Under the pieces are notes generated by a model that saw nothing but the letters and a program-made list of their open reading frames with translations, ran no database searches and was not told where the DNA came from. From UMGS1312 sp964631595 (GTDB lineage Bacteria; Bacillota; Clostridia; Oscillospirales; CAG-272), in assembly GCA_964631595.1 (NCBI GenBank), contig CAZVXL010000005.1, forward strand, positions 1 through 64,000: DNA of 64,000 nt, read 5' to 3'. The position numbers and the translations under genes are program-made. Numbering within the stretch: position 1 is the stretch's first letter; each line of letters begins with the position of its first letter. Of this stretch, positions 26,899 through 35,011 are shown piece after piece.

Positions 26899-27237
26899 AT
26901 GGTACTTGTAAAGGAATACGCAAGGCGCTTTTGCCTGACAGAAGCTATGGAGCAAGCCGGATATCGCGGCTCGGGCAGGATATTCGAGGCGGTGCGGGAT
27001 ATTGAGGAGCACGCCGATATACTGCGGAGCGCGGTCACGGAGGGCGCGGCGGACAGGCGGCGGGAGCGAATACTTGCGGAATATGAGAAAATAGCATTTG
27101 CCGGCGAGGACGAGGGAATACGGACTGCCGACAAGCTGAAGGCGCTTGAGATGTACAGGGCGCTGTCGGAGACGGGCAGGACGGCGACGGATGCCTCACT
27201 TGTGGTAAACTATGACTACGGAGATGACGGGGAATGA
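26899..27237 (+). CDS. terS: Terminase small subunit
   Basis: A 112-residue phage terminase small subunit, the DNA-recognition part of the packaging motor. The order of small helices (VLVKEYARRFCLTEAMEQAGY, then RIFEAVRDIEEHADILRSAV, then a C-terminal DKLKALEMYRALSET) fits the Terminase_2-like family with an N-terminal helix-turn-helix. ATG 26899 is preferred because GGGGAG lies five bases upstream; GTG 26884 is the alternative. Its stop overlaps the terminase large-subunit start (ATGA). It is the first gene of the cassette, right after the LexA-covered promoter. Confidence 0.78.
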   Translation: MVLVKEYARRFCLTEAMEQAGYRGSGRIFEAVRDIEEHADILRSAVTEGAADRRRERILAEYEKIAFAGEDEGIRTADKLKALEMYRALSETGRTATDASLVVNYDYGDDGE

Positions 27238-28520
27238 CGGCGGTGACGGAGCACACGCGCAATATCTCCTTCAATTCCTGCTTCCGTGAGGCGAACCGAA
27301 CAAGGGCGAGATACAGACTTCTGTGCGGCGGCGCGGGCTCGGGCAAGAGCTTCAATATCGCGCAGGATCTCATACTGAAGCTGTCCGACGTTAGGTACAG
27401 AGGCGCAAATCTCATGGTGATACGAAAGACGGAGGCGGCGGGCAGGCACAGCGCGTTTCCGGAGCTTTGCGGAGCGGTGAGGCGGATATTCGGCGCGGAC
27501 GCGGACAAATACTGGCGCATAAGGCTTGAGCCGATGGAGCTTGAGTCACGCATCACGGGGAGCGTGATACTTTTCCGAGGAATGAAGGATGCCGCGCAGA
27601 GAGAGCGGGTGAAATCGGTCTCGTTTGCCCGCGGGAAGCTTACGTGGATATGGTGCGAGGAGGCGACGGAGCTTGAATCGGGGAATCTCGACATACTTGA
27701 CGACAGGCTCCGAGGCGAGCTTGCCGACGTGAATCCGGAGCTCTATTATCAGATCACGATGACGTTCAATCCGACAAGCGCATCGCACTGGATAAAGCGG
27801 CGCTTCTTCGATTGCGGCCCGTCGGAGGACGTGTACATACACCGCTCCGTCTTCGGTGACAACAGATTCATCGACGGCGGCTACACCGCACGAATGGAGA
27901 GGCGGCGCACCGAGGATCCCGAGGGCTACAGAGTGTATGCGCTCGGAGAATGGGGCGGCGGTCGCGAGGGGCTGATACTTCCCGAATTCAGCGTGGAGGC
28001 GCTCGGGAGCATCGGCGCGGACAGCATGGACAGGTGTTGTCTGGCGCAGGATTTCGGCTTTAATCACGCCGACTGCATACTTGAGGTCGGTATGCGCGAC
28101 GGGGAAGTATACGTGCTGAGGGAGATGTACCGTCGCGGTCTTGACACGGCGGAGCTGATACGGCTCGCGGAAGAACAAATGTTTGACAAGCATCTCGTCA
28201 TGTACTGCGATGCGGCGGAGCCGGACAGGATCAAAATGTGGCGAAAGGCGGGATTTCGCGCGGTATCGGCAAGGAAGGGCGCGGGCTCGGTATCGGCACA
28301 GATAGATTTCCTGAAAGGTCACAGGCTACGCATCTCGGAGGGGTGCGAAAATCTCATACGTGAGTTGGGCGAATGGAGGTGGCTGAAGGATCCGGTGAGC
28401 GGTGCTCTGCTTGACATTCCCGCGCAGTCGCAGGACGATGCCATAGCGGCTCTGCGGTATTCGACGGAGCACTTCAGGGAGATCGGAAGATCGTTTGACA
28501 AGAGCTGTCTCGGCTTATAG
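27234..28520 (+). CDS. terL: Terminase large subunit
   Basis: A 428-residue packaging ATPase/nuclease of the PBSX-type terminase large-subunit family. Walker A is GGAGSGKS (residues 32-39). Walker B is LTWIWCEE (about 136-143) with the coupling Glu. The ATPase C-motif region is near ITMTFNPTS. The RNase-H-fold nuclease starts near AQDFGFNHAD (about residue 268), with further acidic residues at YCDAAEPD and SQDDAIAALRY. Length is normal and the gene looks intact. An imperfect LexA-like word (28172-28185) lies inside the coding sequence. Confidence 0.92.
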   Translation: MTAVTEHTRNISFNSCFREANRTRARYRLLCGGAGSGKSFNIAQDLILKLSDVRYRGANLMVIRKTEAAGRHSAFPELCGAVRRIFGADADKYWRIRLEPMELESRITGSVILFRGMKDAAQRERVKSVSFARGKLTWIWCEEATELESGNLDILDDRLRGELADVNPELYYQITMTFNPTSASHWIKRRFFDCGPSEDVYIHRSVFGDNRFIDGGYTARMERRRTEDPEGYRVYALGEWGGGREGLILPEFSVEALGSIGADSMDRCCLAQDFGFNHADCILEVGMRDGEVYVLREMYRRGLDTAELIRLAEEQMFDKHLVMYCDAAEPDRIKMWRKAGFRAVSARKGAGSVSAQIDFLKGHRLRISEGCENLIRELGEWRWLKDPVSGALLDIPAQSQDDAIAALRYSTEHFREIGRSFDKSCLGL

Positions 28521-28637
28521 TCGGAGGCGGCGGAGGGCGTGTCGGGAGCAAGGCAACCGAGAGCCCATGCGACGCGGAGGCGGGAGGGAATGATGCTCGG
28601 GCGGGAGCATTCCGCGGCAGACTGCATCTTTTTATAG

Positions 28638-28651
28638 CGAACAAATGTTCA
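28638..28651. promoter_or_regulatory. LexA-type box upstream of the portal gene
   Basis: CGAAC-AAAT-GTTCA keeps all eight core bases of the Gram-positive LexA site. It lies in the 170-base gap between terL and the portal gene. I see no good -35/-10 pair here, though TTTATAG just upstream could be a weak -10. Confidence 0.7.
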
Positions 28652-28693
28652 AGGGAGCGCATGGCGTATTCTACTTCAAGAGAAAGGAACTAT

Positions 28694-29920
28694 ATGAAAA
28701 CAAACGAATTAAAGGAGCTGCTCTTTTGCTTCAGACAGTCGGAGCTTCCGAGGCTTCGCAGGCTTTCTGCATATTTTTCGGGACAGCATCGGATACTGTC
28801 GGAGCAAAAAACATCGGGCAAGCCGGACAACAGGCTTGTGAACAACTTTTGCCGTTCGATCACAGACAGCACGGTGGGGTATTTTATGGGGATCCCCGTG
28901 AGCTACGGCGGTGAGGACGGCGAAGCACTTGCCGAGGCGGTCAGGATATGCGCGATCAACGATGAGCCGTTTGTCAACAGCGCACTGGCGAGAGATCTGT
29001 CGGTGTACGGCAGAGCGTGCGAGCTGTTTTGGTGCGATATGAACGGGGAGGTGCGCTTTGCTCCCGTATCACCCGAAACGGTATTTCCGATCCTGTCGGA
29101 GGACATATGCGAGACACCGGTGGGTGCGGTACGCATCATTCGGAGGAGAGACGGAACGGTGCTTATTCGGTACATGGACAAAGAGGCGGTGTACGATTTC
29201 ACGGAAAACGGCGGCGAGCTTGAGGCGTGCGGCGAGAGGGAGCACTATTTCGGCACGGTCCCGATGAATTTCTACAGAAACAACAGGGACATGACTGGGG
29301 ATTTCGAGCCGGTGCTGTCGCTGGTCGATGCGTACAACAGGCTACAGAGCGAGAGCGTGAACGATTTCGAGCTTTTTGCCGACAGCTATCTTGCGATATC
29401 GGGAATGGGCGGCACGACTGTTGACGATATGGAGAAGCTCAGGCGGGAGAGGGTGCTCCTGCTTGATGACGGCGGAGAGGCTCGGTGGCTCACGAAAAGC
29501 GTGAACGATTCGTACATCGAGAATCTGAAGACGCGCATCGTCAAGGATATCTACCGCTTCTCGGGAACGGCGGATATCGCGGAGACGGACAACGGCGCGG
29601 GTGTCACCTCGGGAGTGGCGATGAAGTACAGGCTTGTGAATTTCGAGAACCGCGTGGCGGTCACGGAGCAGTTCTTCCGCCGAGGGCTTATGAGGCGATG
29701 GGCGATCGTTTCCTCACTGTACGCCGGACTCGGCCGAGGGCTTGATTTCGGCAGTCTCAGGCTCGGCTTTACAAGAAATCTTCCGGACAATGCGGATGCG
29801 GCGGCAGAGCTTGCGCTGAAGCTTGACGGGGTGATATCGCACAGGACACAGCTTGAGCTGCTTCCGTTTATAAAAAATGCGGACAGAGAGCTTGAGAGGA
29901 TAGGAGAGGAGAAGGTATGA
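28694..29920 (+). CDS. Phage portal protein (SPP1 gp6 type)
   Basis: A portal protein of the SPP1 gp6-like family, the dodecameric ring through which DNA enters and leaves the capsid. Family marks: RLSAYFSGQHRILSEQ, NRLVNNFCRSITDSTVGYFMGIPVSY, DLSVYGRACELFWCD, NNRDMTGDFEPVLSLVDAYNRLQSESVNDFELFADSYL and the C-terminal GVTSGVAMKYRLVNFENRVAVTEQFFRRGL. ATG 28694 has AAAGGA five bases upstream; an in-frame ATG at 28661 would add 11 residues but has poor spacing. The stop overlaps the scaffold start (ATGA). Confidence 0.9.
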   Translation: MKTNELKELLFCFRQSELPRLRRLSAYFSGQHRILSEQKTSGKPDNRLVNNFCRSITDSTVGYFMGIPVSYGGEDGEALAEAVRICAINDEPFVNSALARDLSVYGRACELFWCDMNGEVRFAPVSPETVFPILSEDICETPVGAVRIIRRRDGTVLIRYMDKEAVYDFTENGGELEACGEREHYFGTVPMNFYRNNRDMTGDFEPVLSLVDAYNRLQSESVNDFELFADSYLAISGMGGTTVDDMEKLRRERVLLLDDGGEARWLTKSVNDSYIENLKTRIVKDIYRFSGTADIAETDNGAGVTSGVAMKYRLVNFENRVAVTEQFFRRGLMRRWAIVSSLYAGLGRGLDFGSLRLGFTRNLPDNADAAAELALKLDGVISHRTQLELLPFIKNADRELERIGEEKV

Positions 29921-30435
29921 GTGATGAGATGAGATACTGCGCCTGCGATGAGGCGGAGACGGAGCTTTTGAGAGAGCCGGCGGAAGCGGAGAGCGCGGAC
30001 ACGGAGCATGATGCGGACTGTACGGAGATCGAGCATGAAGCGGATAACGCAGACACGGGACATGATGAGAGTGCGCCTGAGAAAAAAAGTGCCGACGAGT
30101 ACATACGGCAGATAGAGGAGCTCGGTGAGAGGCTTCGCGCGGCGGAGGAGGAGAGAGCCGCACGCGAGCGGGAGCTGTTGTGCCTTTCGCTTCTGAGCGA
30201 GGCGGGGCTTCCCGCGGAGCTGGCGGCGGCGGTCACGGCATCGGAGGATATGGCACATACGGTCGAGCTGATACGCGATACCGTGCAGTCTCGGGTGGAG
30301 TCCGAGCTGTCGCTCAGATGCCGCACGTCGCCTCCTCTCGCAGCCGGCAGACCGGTGCTTACAAGAGACGAGCTGAAGCGGATCCCCGTGGCGGAGCTCC
30401 AGCGGCTGCGCGATACGGGAGTCCTTCTCGGATAG
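29917..30435 (+). CDS. Phage capsid scaffolding protein
   Basis: A 172-residue, very acidic protein with a long predicted coiled coil (EKKSADEYIRQIEELGERLRAAEEERAARERELLC, about residues 50-85). It then has the LSEAGLPAELAAAVTASED motif typical of DUF4355-type scaffold proteins. Its place between portal and major capsid genes is that of the scaffold in SPP1/HK97-type clusters. The first 45 residues have a repeated 'EHDAD/EHEAD' acid pattern. Confidence 0.82.
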   Translation: MSDEMRYCACDEAETELLREPAEAESADTEHDADCTEIEHEADNADTGHDESAPEKKSADEYIRQIEELGERLRAAEEERAARERELLCLSLLSEAGLPAELAAAVTASEDMAHTVELIRDTVQSRVESELSLRCRTSPPLAAGRPVLTRDELKRIPVAELQRLRDTGVLLG

Positions 30436-30483
30436 GATACCGAGATACAGAACAAAAAACAAAGAAAAAAGAAAGGTGAAATT

Positions 30484-31512
30484 ATGGCAAATACGGTTTA
30501 TGAAAATTCGGTGCTTGAGGCAAAGCTCACCGAGCTTATGGATTCAAAGCTTCAGGTGAGAGGACTTATGACTGTCGATGACAGTCTGACACAGAATGCG
30601 GGACTGACGAAAACGGTCAACCGCTATACCTACAGCGGAAAGGTGGAGGCTCTTGAGAGCGGCGAGGCGAATTCCTCGGTGGGTGAGCTTACCTTCGTTC
30701 CCGAGGAATACACGGTGAAGCGCTATCAGCAGACCTTCCGTTACAACGACATGGAGGTCATGAAGGATCCCTCAATTATCGACATGGCGCTTTCCGGTCT
30801 TGCGGACGTTATGGCAAATCAGCTCCGCAGTGAATACTTCGATGAGCTGACGAAGGCGGACGGCAGACATCCCTTTGCGGGAGATGCTCTCAGCTACGGC
30901 GATATCGTCGATGCGCTCGGTGAGATCGGCAGAGAGGTCGAGGACGGCCTGTTCATCATCATGAGTGCGGAGTGCCGCGCGAATATCCGCAGAGATCCGG
31001 ATTTCTCCGCCGCGAGACAGGGTGAGGTCATGTATACGGGACAGTTCGGAACTCTTTGCGGTATTCCGGTGCTGTTCTCGGTCAAGGTTCCCGCGGGCAA
31101 GGCGATCATCACGGACAGAGCAGCGGTGAAATTCTTCGTAAAGAAGGAGGCGAATCTTGAGCAGGATCGCGATATCGAGACAAAGGTGAATACGGTGGTC
31201 TACGAGAGACACGGGCTCATAGCCCTTGTCGATGACACCTCAACGGTGATCCTCGGTCCTGCCGCCGATGCGCTTACCGTGTCGGTCTCCGGCGGTGTTC
31301 CCACCGTATCCGGCAAGAAAAAGTCCTCTAACAGCGTATGGTACAAGCTCGGCGGCTCCGCTCCCCTTCTCGGAGACGTAATAGACGGGGAGCACGGCTG
31401 GACTCTGTACACCTCCGGCGCGGTGAACAGCGGCTCGGACGAGAGCACACTCGTAATGGCGGAGTGCGGAGACGACGGACTTTGCGTTTCCGCGGGTGTT
31501 GCCGCACTTTGA
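30484..31512 (+). CDS. Major capsid protein
   Basis: A 342-residue major capsid protein, HK97 fold by family resemblance. It opens MANTVYENSVLEAKLTELMDSKL, with RGLMTVDDSLTQNAGLTKTVNRYTYSGK and a central IVDALGEIGREVEDGLFIIMSAECRANIRRDPDF, the pattern of SPP1-like and N4-gp56-like capsid proteins. The last 75 residues (after SVSGGVPTVSGKKKSSN) form an extra strand-rich domain that may decorate the outside of the shell. A good AAAGG precedes the ATG. The gene follows the scaffold gene by 48 bases. Confidence 0.87.
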   Translation: MANTVYENSVLEAKLTELMDSKLQVRGLMTVDDSLTQNAGLTKTVNRYTYSGKVEALESGEANSSVGELTFVPEEYTVKRYQQTFRYNDMEVMKDPSIIDMALSGLADVMANQLRSEYFDELTKADGRHPFAGDALSYGDIVDALGEIGREVEDGLFIIMSAECRANIRRDPDFSAARQGEVMYTGQFGTLCGIPVLFSVKVPAGKAIITDRAAVKFFVKKEANLEQDRDIETKVNTVVYERHGLIALVDDTSTVILGPAADALTVSVSGGVPTVSGKKKSSNSVWYKLGGSAPLLGDVIDGEHGWTLYTSGAVNSGSDESTLVMAECGDDGLCVSAGVAAL

Positions 31513-31536
31513 GGTGAAGCATGACGGAGAGATAAG

Positions 31537-31830
31537 CTGAAGCTGCTTACGGATATTCCGGAGAGCGACAAGACGAAGGATGAGCTTCTTGATCTGCTCA
31601 TAGAACAGGCGAAAAGCTATCTTTTATCCTATTGCCGTGTGGATTTTGTCGATGAGAGTATGCTTCCCATAGTGCTCCGCATGGCGGCGGAGGATTACGG
31701 CCGCTCCGGCAGTGAGGGCGTCTCATACAGAAGCGTCTCGGGCGCGGCGGAATCCTATCTGGTCGAATACAGCCCGCAGATCACGGCCGCGCTTCGTCGC
31801 ATCCGTCGAATGGGAGGTCACGGATGCTGA
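31537..31830 (+). CDS. Head-tail connector protein, start codon unusual
   Basis: A gp6-like head-tail connector of about 98 residues, which forms the ring under the portal. The protein pattern (LLTDIPESDKTKDELLDLLIEQAKSYLLSYCRVD...LRMAAEDYGRSGSEGVSYRSVSGAAESYLVEY) is the full family pattern. The first regular start in frame is GTG 31639, which would cut off the N-terminal third and has no ribosome site. CTG 31537, eight bases after GGAG, fits the family length. The frame is closed by TGA at 31522. Either CTG is the start or the original start has been lost by mutation. Confidence 0.75.
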   Translation: MKLLTDIPESDKTKDELLDLLIEQAKSYLLSYCRVDFVDESMLPIVLRMAAEDYGRSGSEGVSYRSVSGAAESYLVEYSPQITAALRRIRRMGGHGC

Positions 31831-32153
31831 AAAACAGAGAGCGCTACATGAGGCTTTACGCGCCCTTGACGGAGGAGGGCGAGGGGGAATATCTGGGATC
31901 GTATCCCATGTCCTTCAGCTACAGAAGCTCCGAGGAGGTAGAGACAGGTGAGGTGCTCTACACGAATCTCCGTCTGTCCGCATATGCGGACAGGCGGAGA
32001 GCCCCGAGGGGCGGCTACAGGCGAGGAATGGTCATCACGGACGAGAGCGGCACGGAGCGGTATCACGTGCTCGTGCCGGTGCTTGCGGGACGTCTGTGGA
32101 TAATGAAGATAGAGAGAGTTATTACAAACGGAGACGGGGAGGCGGAGCGATGA
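31824..32153 (+). CDS. Phage head closure protein
   Basis: A 109-residue protein in the position of a head-completion/adaptor protein. It has a strand-rich pattern (YMRLYAPLTEEGEGEYLGSYPMSFSYRS; RGMVITDESGTERYHVLVPVLAGRLWIMKIERV) that fits the SPP1 gp16-like closure fold. It overlaps the connector gene by seven bases and the next gene by four (ATGA), showing tight coupling. Assigned by position more than by motif. Confidence 0.65.
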   Translation: MLKNRERYMRLYAPLTEEGEGEYLGSYPMSFSYRSSEEVETGEVLYTNLRLSAYADRRRAPRGGYRRGMVITDESGTERYHVLVPVLAGRLWIMKIERVITNGDGEAER

Positions 32154-32554
32154 TGAGATCCGATGCGGCGGTGGAGCATATTGCAAGGGTGATGGGCGAT
32201 GTGTGCTCCGTGCCGATATGCCGATCACCGGCGACCTCCGCCGGCGAAAAGATGATATACAGATGCTCTCCCGCCGAATACGACGGAATGTGGGAGAGCT
32301 TCACCGTCACCGTCAGAGCCGTTTCGGGCGCCGTCAAGACGGCATTTGCGCGGACGGAGGAGCTGTCGAGGGCTCTGTGCACGCACGGAGATGAGGGAAC
32401 GGAGCTTGAGGACGGAAGCCGAATACACGTGACGAGAGACGGAGCGGGAGGCAGCGGCTACATAGGACGGACGGGCTGCTTTTTCGTTATGGCGAAATTT
32501 CGCGTGAGGAGATATCTCCCCGCACGGAGAACGGAGGCGGTCGGAGACAGGTGA
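32150..32554 (+). CDS. Phage tail-completion type protein
   Basis: A 134-residue protein of probable tail terminator/minor structural role. ATG 32150 overlaps the previous stop; the frame is open further upstream inside that gene. The protein is strand-rich (DGMWESFTVTVRAVSGAVKTAFARTEELSRALCTHGDEG) with a C-terminal FFVMAKFRVRRYL strand, as in tail terminators. The family is not firmly recognised. It fills the slot between head closure and major tail protein. Confidence 0.55.
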   Translation: MMRSDAAVEHIARVMGDVCSVPICRSPATSAGEKMIYRCSPAEYDGMWESFTVTVRAVSGAVKTAFARTEELSRALCTHGDEGTELEDGSRIHVTRDGAGGSGYIGRTGCFFVMAKFRVRRYLPARRTEAVGDR

Positions 32555-32582
32555 CGGCAGAGACTGATGAAAGGATGATGAA

Positions 32583-33080
32583 ATGACGGAACAGACCGTA
32601 ACAAGGGAGTTTTCGCTCGGCTCGGGGGAGGTGTACATTGCCGGAGGCAGTGTACCGCAGAGCGAGCTTGAAGCAAAGGGGATCAGAGCGGGAGTGACAG
32701 ACGGCGGCTGTGTGCTGAGCTGTGAATACATGGTAAAGGAGCTGTACGATACCGACGGCAGGACGGCGGCGGTGATCAAATACGGCGAAAAGGCAAGAGT
32801 GAAGGGAAGGCTGTGCCGCATCTCCCCCGAGGCGCTTCCGCTGATAGTCTCGGGAGACAGGGGAGCGGGCGGCACGGGGGAGGTGTCCGTGCTGCTCATC
32901 TGTCCGCTGACGGGGGACGAGAGCTTCAGGCTGTACCTGCGAGGCGGGATCCCCACGGGCACGGTGATAAGCGCCGCCGACGGCGGCGGGCTTGATTTCG
33001 AGCTTACGTGCGGCGGAGATCTTTCGGACGTGACACTGCGCCTCGGTGAGACTCTTGCGGGATCTGCGGGAGGACAGTGA
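32583..33080 (+). CDS. Putative major tail protein
   Basis: A 165-residue beta-rich protein (SLGSGEVYIAGGSVPQSELEAKGIRAGVTDGGCVLSCEYMVKELYDTDGR...). The shape and place, between tail terminator and distal tail genes, fit a tube-forming protein of a siphophage tail. No specific family motif is certain. It is short compared with many tube proteins. There is no tail-assembly chaperone pair or tape-measure gene after it. Confidence 0.5.
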   Translation: MTEQTVTREFSLGSGEVYIAGGSVPQSELEAKGIRAGVTDGGCVLSCEYMVKELYDTDGRTAAVIKYGEKARVKGRLCRISPEALPLIVSGDRGAGGTGEVSVLLICPLTGDESFRLYLRGGIPTGTVISAADGGGLDFELTCGGDLSDVTLRLGETLAGSAGGQ

Positions 33081-33081
33081 G

Positions 33082-33918
33082 ATGAGAGTATCAATAGGTA
33101 ATGAGAGCTGTGAGATAGTCTTCGGCGCGGGCTTTATCTTGGAGAGCCTGTCGGCGGAGCCGCTTGTGCTCGGCACCGAGTATCCGGCAAGACCGCGCGA
33201 GAACAGGATCCCCGAGCGGCGCCGCATTTCGATGGAGGGATACATCGTGGCGCTCGGCGGTACGGAGGCGGAAAGGCGCGAGGAGATGCGTATGAGGCGG
33301 AGGCTGCTTGCATCTCTCAGTGCGCCCGACGGAGGCTTCTTCATTCGCATAGATGACAAATACGCATCACTGTGCGACGGGGAGCTTGTGTTTCTGAGGA
33401 GTGCGCCGTTTTCCGGCGACGAGAGGGAGCATTTCACGCTGCGCGCCGTGATAGAGAGCGGCTATTTCTACGGTGAGGAGATAACGCTCAGCCCGACGAG
33501 AGGTGTCGCGGGGATTCATCTCCCCGCATCTCTCGGAGAGGGAGGTCTTGTACTCGGGCAATACACCGGTGGCTCCGTGATACGCGTGAGAAACGGGGGA
33601 GACGTGCCGGTGGGCTTTGCCGCGGAGCTTATTCCGGAGGCGGATACGGCGATGCTCAGCATCAAGAATCATACGACGGGAAAGCAGATAGTATCACTGA
33701 GAAGCTTTTCGGCGGGAGACGTGATACGACTTTCGACACACCGTGACGAGCTGTATATGAGAGCAAGGCGCGGCGGCAAGGACGTGAATCTTGCCGGACT
33801 TGTGACGGACGATTCCGAGCTGTTTCTGCTTCCGCGCGGAGAGAGCATCATCGAGCTCGGGATAAACGAGCCCTACACGGGGAGCCTTACCTACAGAGAG
33901 GCTTATACGACATTTTGA
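33082..33918 (+). CDS. Distal tail (Dit)-like siphovirus tail protein
   Basis: A 278-residue protein with the N-terminal layout of siphovirus tail-component proteins: TEYPARPRENRIPERRRISMEGYIVALGGTEAERREEMRMRRRLLASLS, then DGGFFIRIDDKYASLCDGELVFL and a C-terminal beta domain. Such proteins form the hub below the tail tube where fibres attach. ATG 33082 is chosen because it directly follows the preceding stop (TGAGATG); the frame runs further upstream inside the neighbour. Confidence 0.72.
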   Translation: MRVSIGNESCEIVFGAGFILESLSAEPLVLGTEYPARPRENRIPERRRISMEGYIVALGGTEAERREEMRMRRRLLASLSAPDGGFFIRIDDKYASLCDGELVFLRSAPFSGDEREHFTLRAVIESGYFYGEEITLSPTRGVAGIHLPASLGEGGLVLGQYTGGSVIRVRNGGDVPVGFAAELIPEADTAMLSIKNHTTGKQIVSLRSFSAGDVIRLSTHRDELYMRARRGGKDVNLAGLVTDDSELFLLPRGESIIELGINEPYTGSLTYREAYTTF

Positions 33919-33929
33919 CGGAGGCGCAT

Positions 33930-34991
33930 ATGGAGCTTGTGAAGATATACGGCAGAGATCTTAAGCCGGTGGGAGAGTGTGGGGATTTTACCCGACTTGA
34001 GTATTCGAAGGAATTCAGAGAGGCGGGCACGGCGGAGCTGACACTGCCCGTCACCTCGGGCGCGGCGACCGTATTTGTGCCCGACGGATATATCTCCGTG
34101 CCCGACGGCGGAACGATGTACATTATCCGCTCGGTGGAGAGGGATATGCGCGGAGGAGAGGTGAGGGTGAGGTGCGAGGGACTGCTCTCACTCTTTCGCG
34201 GGACGGTGATCCCGCAGGAGTTCTCCCTGTACGGGAGCGTGACCTCACTCCTTCACGCGCTGGTACGCAAGGGCACGGCAAATCTGCCCGCGACGCTTTC
34301 GATAAGCGATGTGACGGTGGAGAAAAAAGTGGAGCTTGCCTCGGGAAGATCCGTACTGTACGACGATATGCTCAGCCTGTGCTACCTCGGTAAGATCGGA
34401 ATGAGCCTTGAATACAGCGGCGGGAGGCTCGTGTTCTCGGCGCGCACCGTCAGAGACAGGACCGACGCCTCGGACGATCCGGTGCTCGTGTCGGGGAGGC
34501 TCGGAATACTCGATGCGGAGAGAGTGGTGCTCGATCTTTCCGCGTACCGCAACGTGGCAGTGGTATCGGGTGCGGAAAAGGAGAGCGGCGGACGGTATAC
34601 GGTCACGGTGCGGAGCGACGGGCTTGACATATCCGACGGCTTTGACGATACGGAATATTTCGACCGACAGCTTCTCGTGCGCTTCGGTGCGCCGTTGTCG
34701 GATTATATGACCGAGGACTCCGAGGGAAAGAGCGTGCTTGACGAGAGCAAGTACACTGCGGCGATGAGGCTTGCGGGAGCCGCTGCGCTCGGCAGATGCA
34801 GACCGAGGATATACCTGTACTGTAACGGGAGCTCCGACGGCTTCGGAATACAGGCGGGAGATATGGTGAGGATAAGCGACGGGACGGGCGGCTTTGGCGG
34901 AACAGCCGTGGCGGAGCGGGTCGTGACGGTGTATTCGGAGAGAGGGTATACCGTGAGGACGGAGCTTCGCGCCGATGCGATACAACAATAA
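33930..34991 (+). CDS. Tail hub protein, ReqiPepy6 Gp37-like family
   Basis: A 353-residue protein of the siphovirus ReqiPepy6 Gp37-like family, thought to be a tail-hub or host-contact component. Typical parts: LVKIYGRDLKPVGECGDFTRLEYSKEFREAGTAELTLP at the N-terminus, GGTMYIIRSVERD, RCEGLLSLFRGTVIP, and the C-terminal TELRADAI. ATG 33930 has GGAGG six bases upstream; TTG 33915 in the same frame is less likely. It follows the Dit-like gene by 11 bases. Confidence 0.8.
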   Translation: MELVKIYGRDLKPVGECGDFTRLEYSKEFREAGTAELTLPVTSGAATVFVPDGYISVPDGGTMYIIRSVERDMRGGEVRVRCEGLLSLFRGTVIPQEFSLYGSVTSLLHALVRKGTANLPATLSISDVTVEKKVELASGRSVLYDDMLSLCYLGKIGMSLEYSGGRLVFSARTVRDRTDASDDPVLVSGRLGILDAERVVLDLSAYRNVAVVSGAEKESGGRYTVTVRSDGLDISDGFDDTEYFDRQLLVRFGAPLSDYMTEDSEGKSVLDESKYTAAMRLAGAAALGRCRPRIYLYCNGSSDGFGIQAGDMVRISDGTGGFGGTAVAERVVTVYSERGYTVRTELRADAIQQ

Positions 34992-35011
34992 CTGAAACGA
35001 AAGGATAATTT

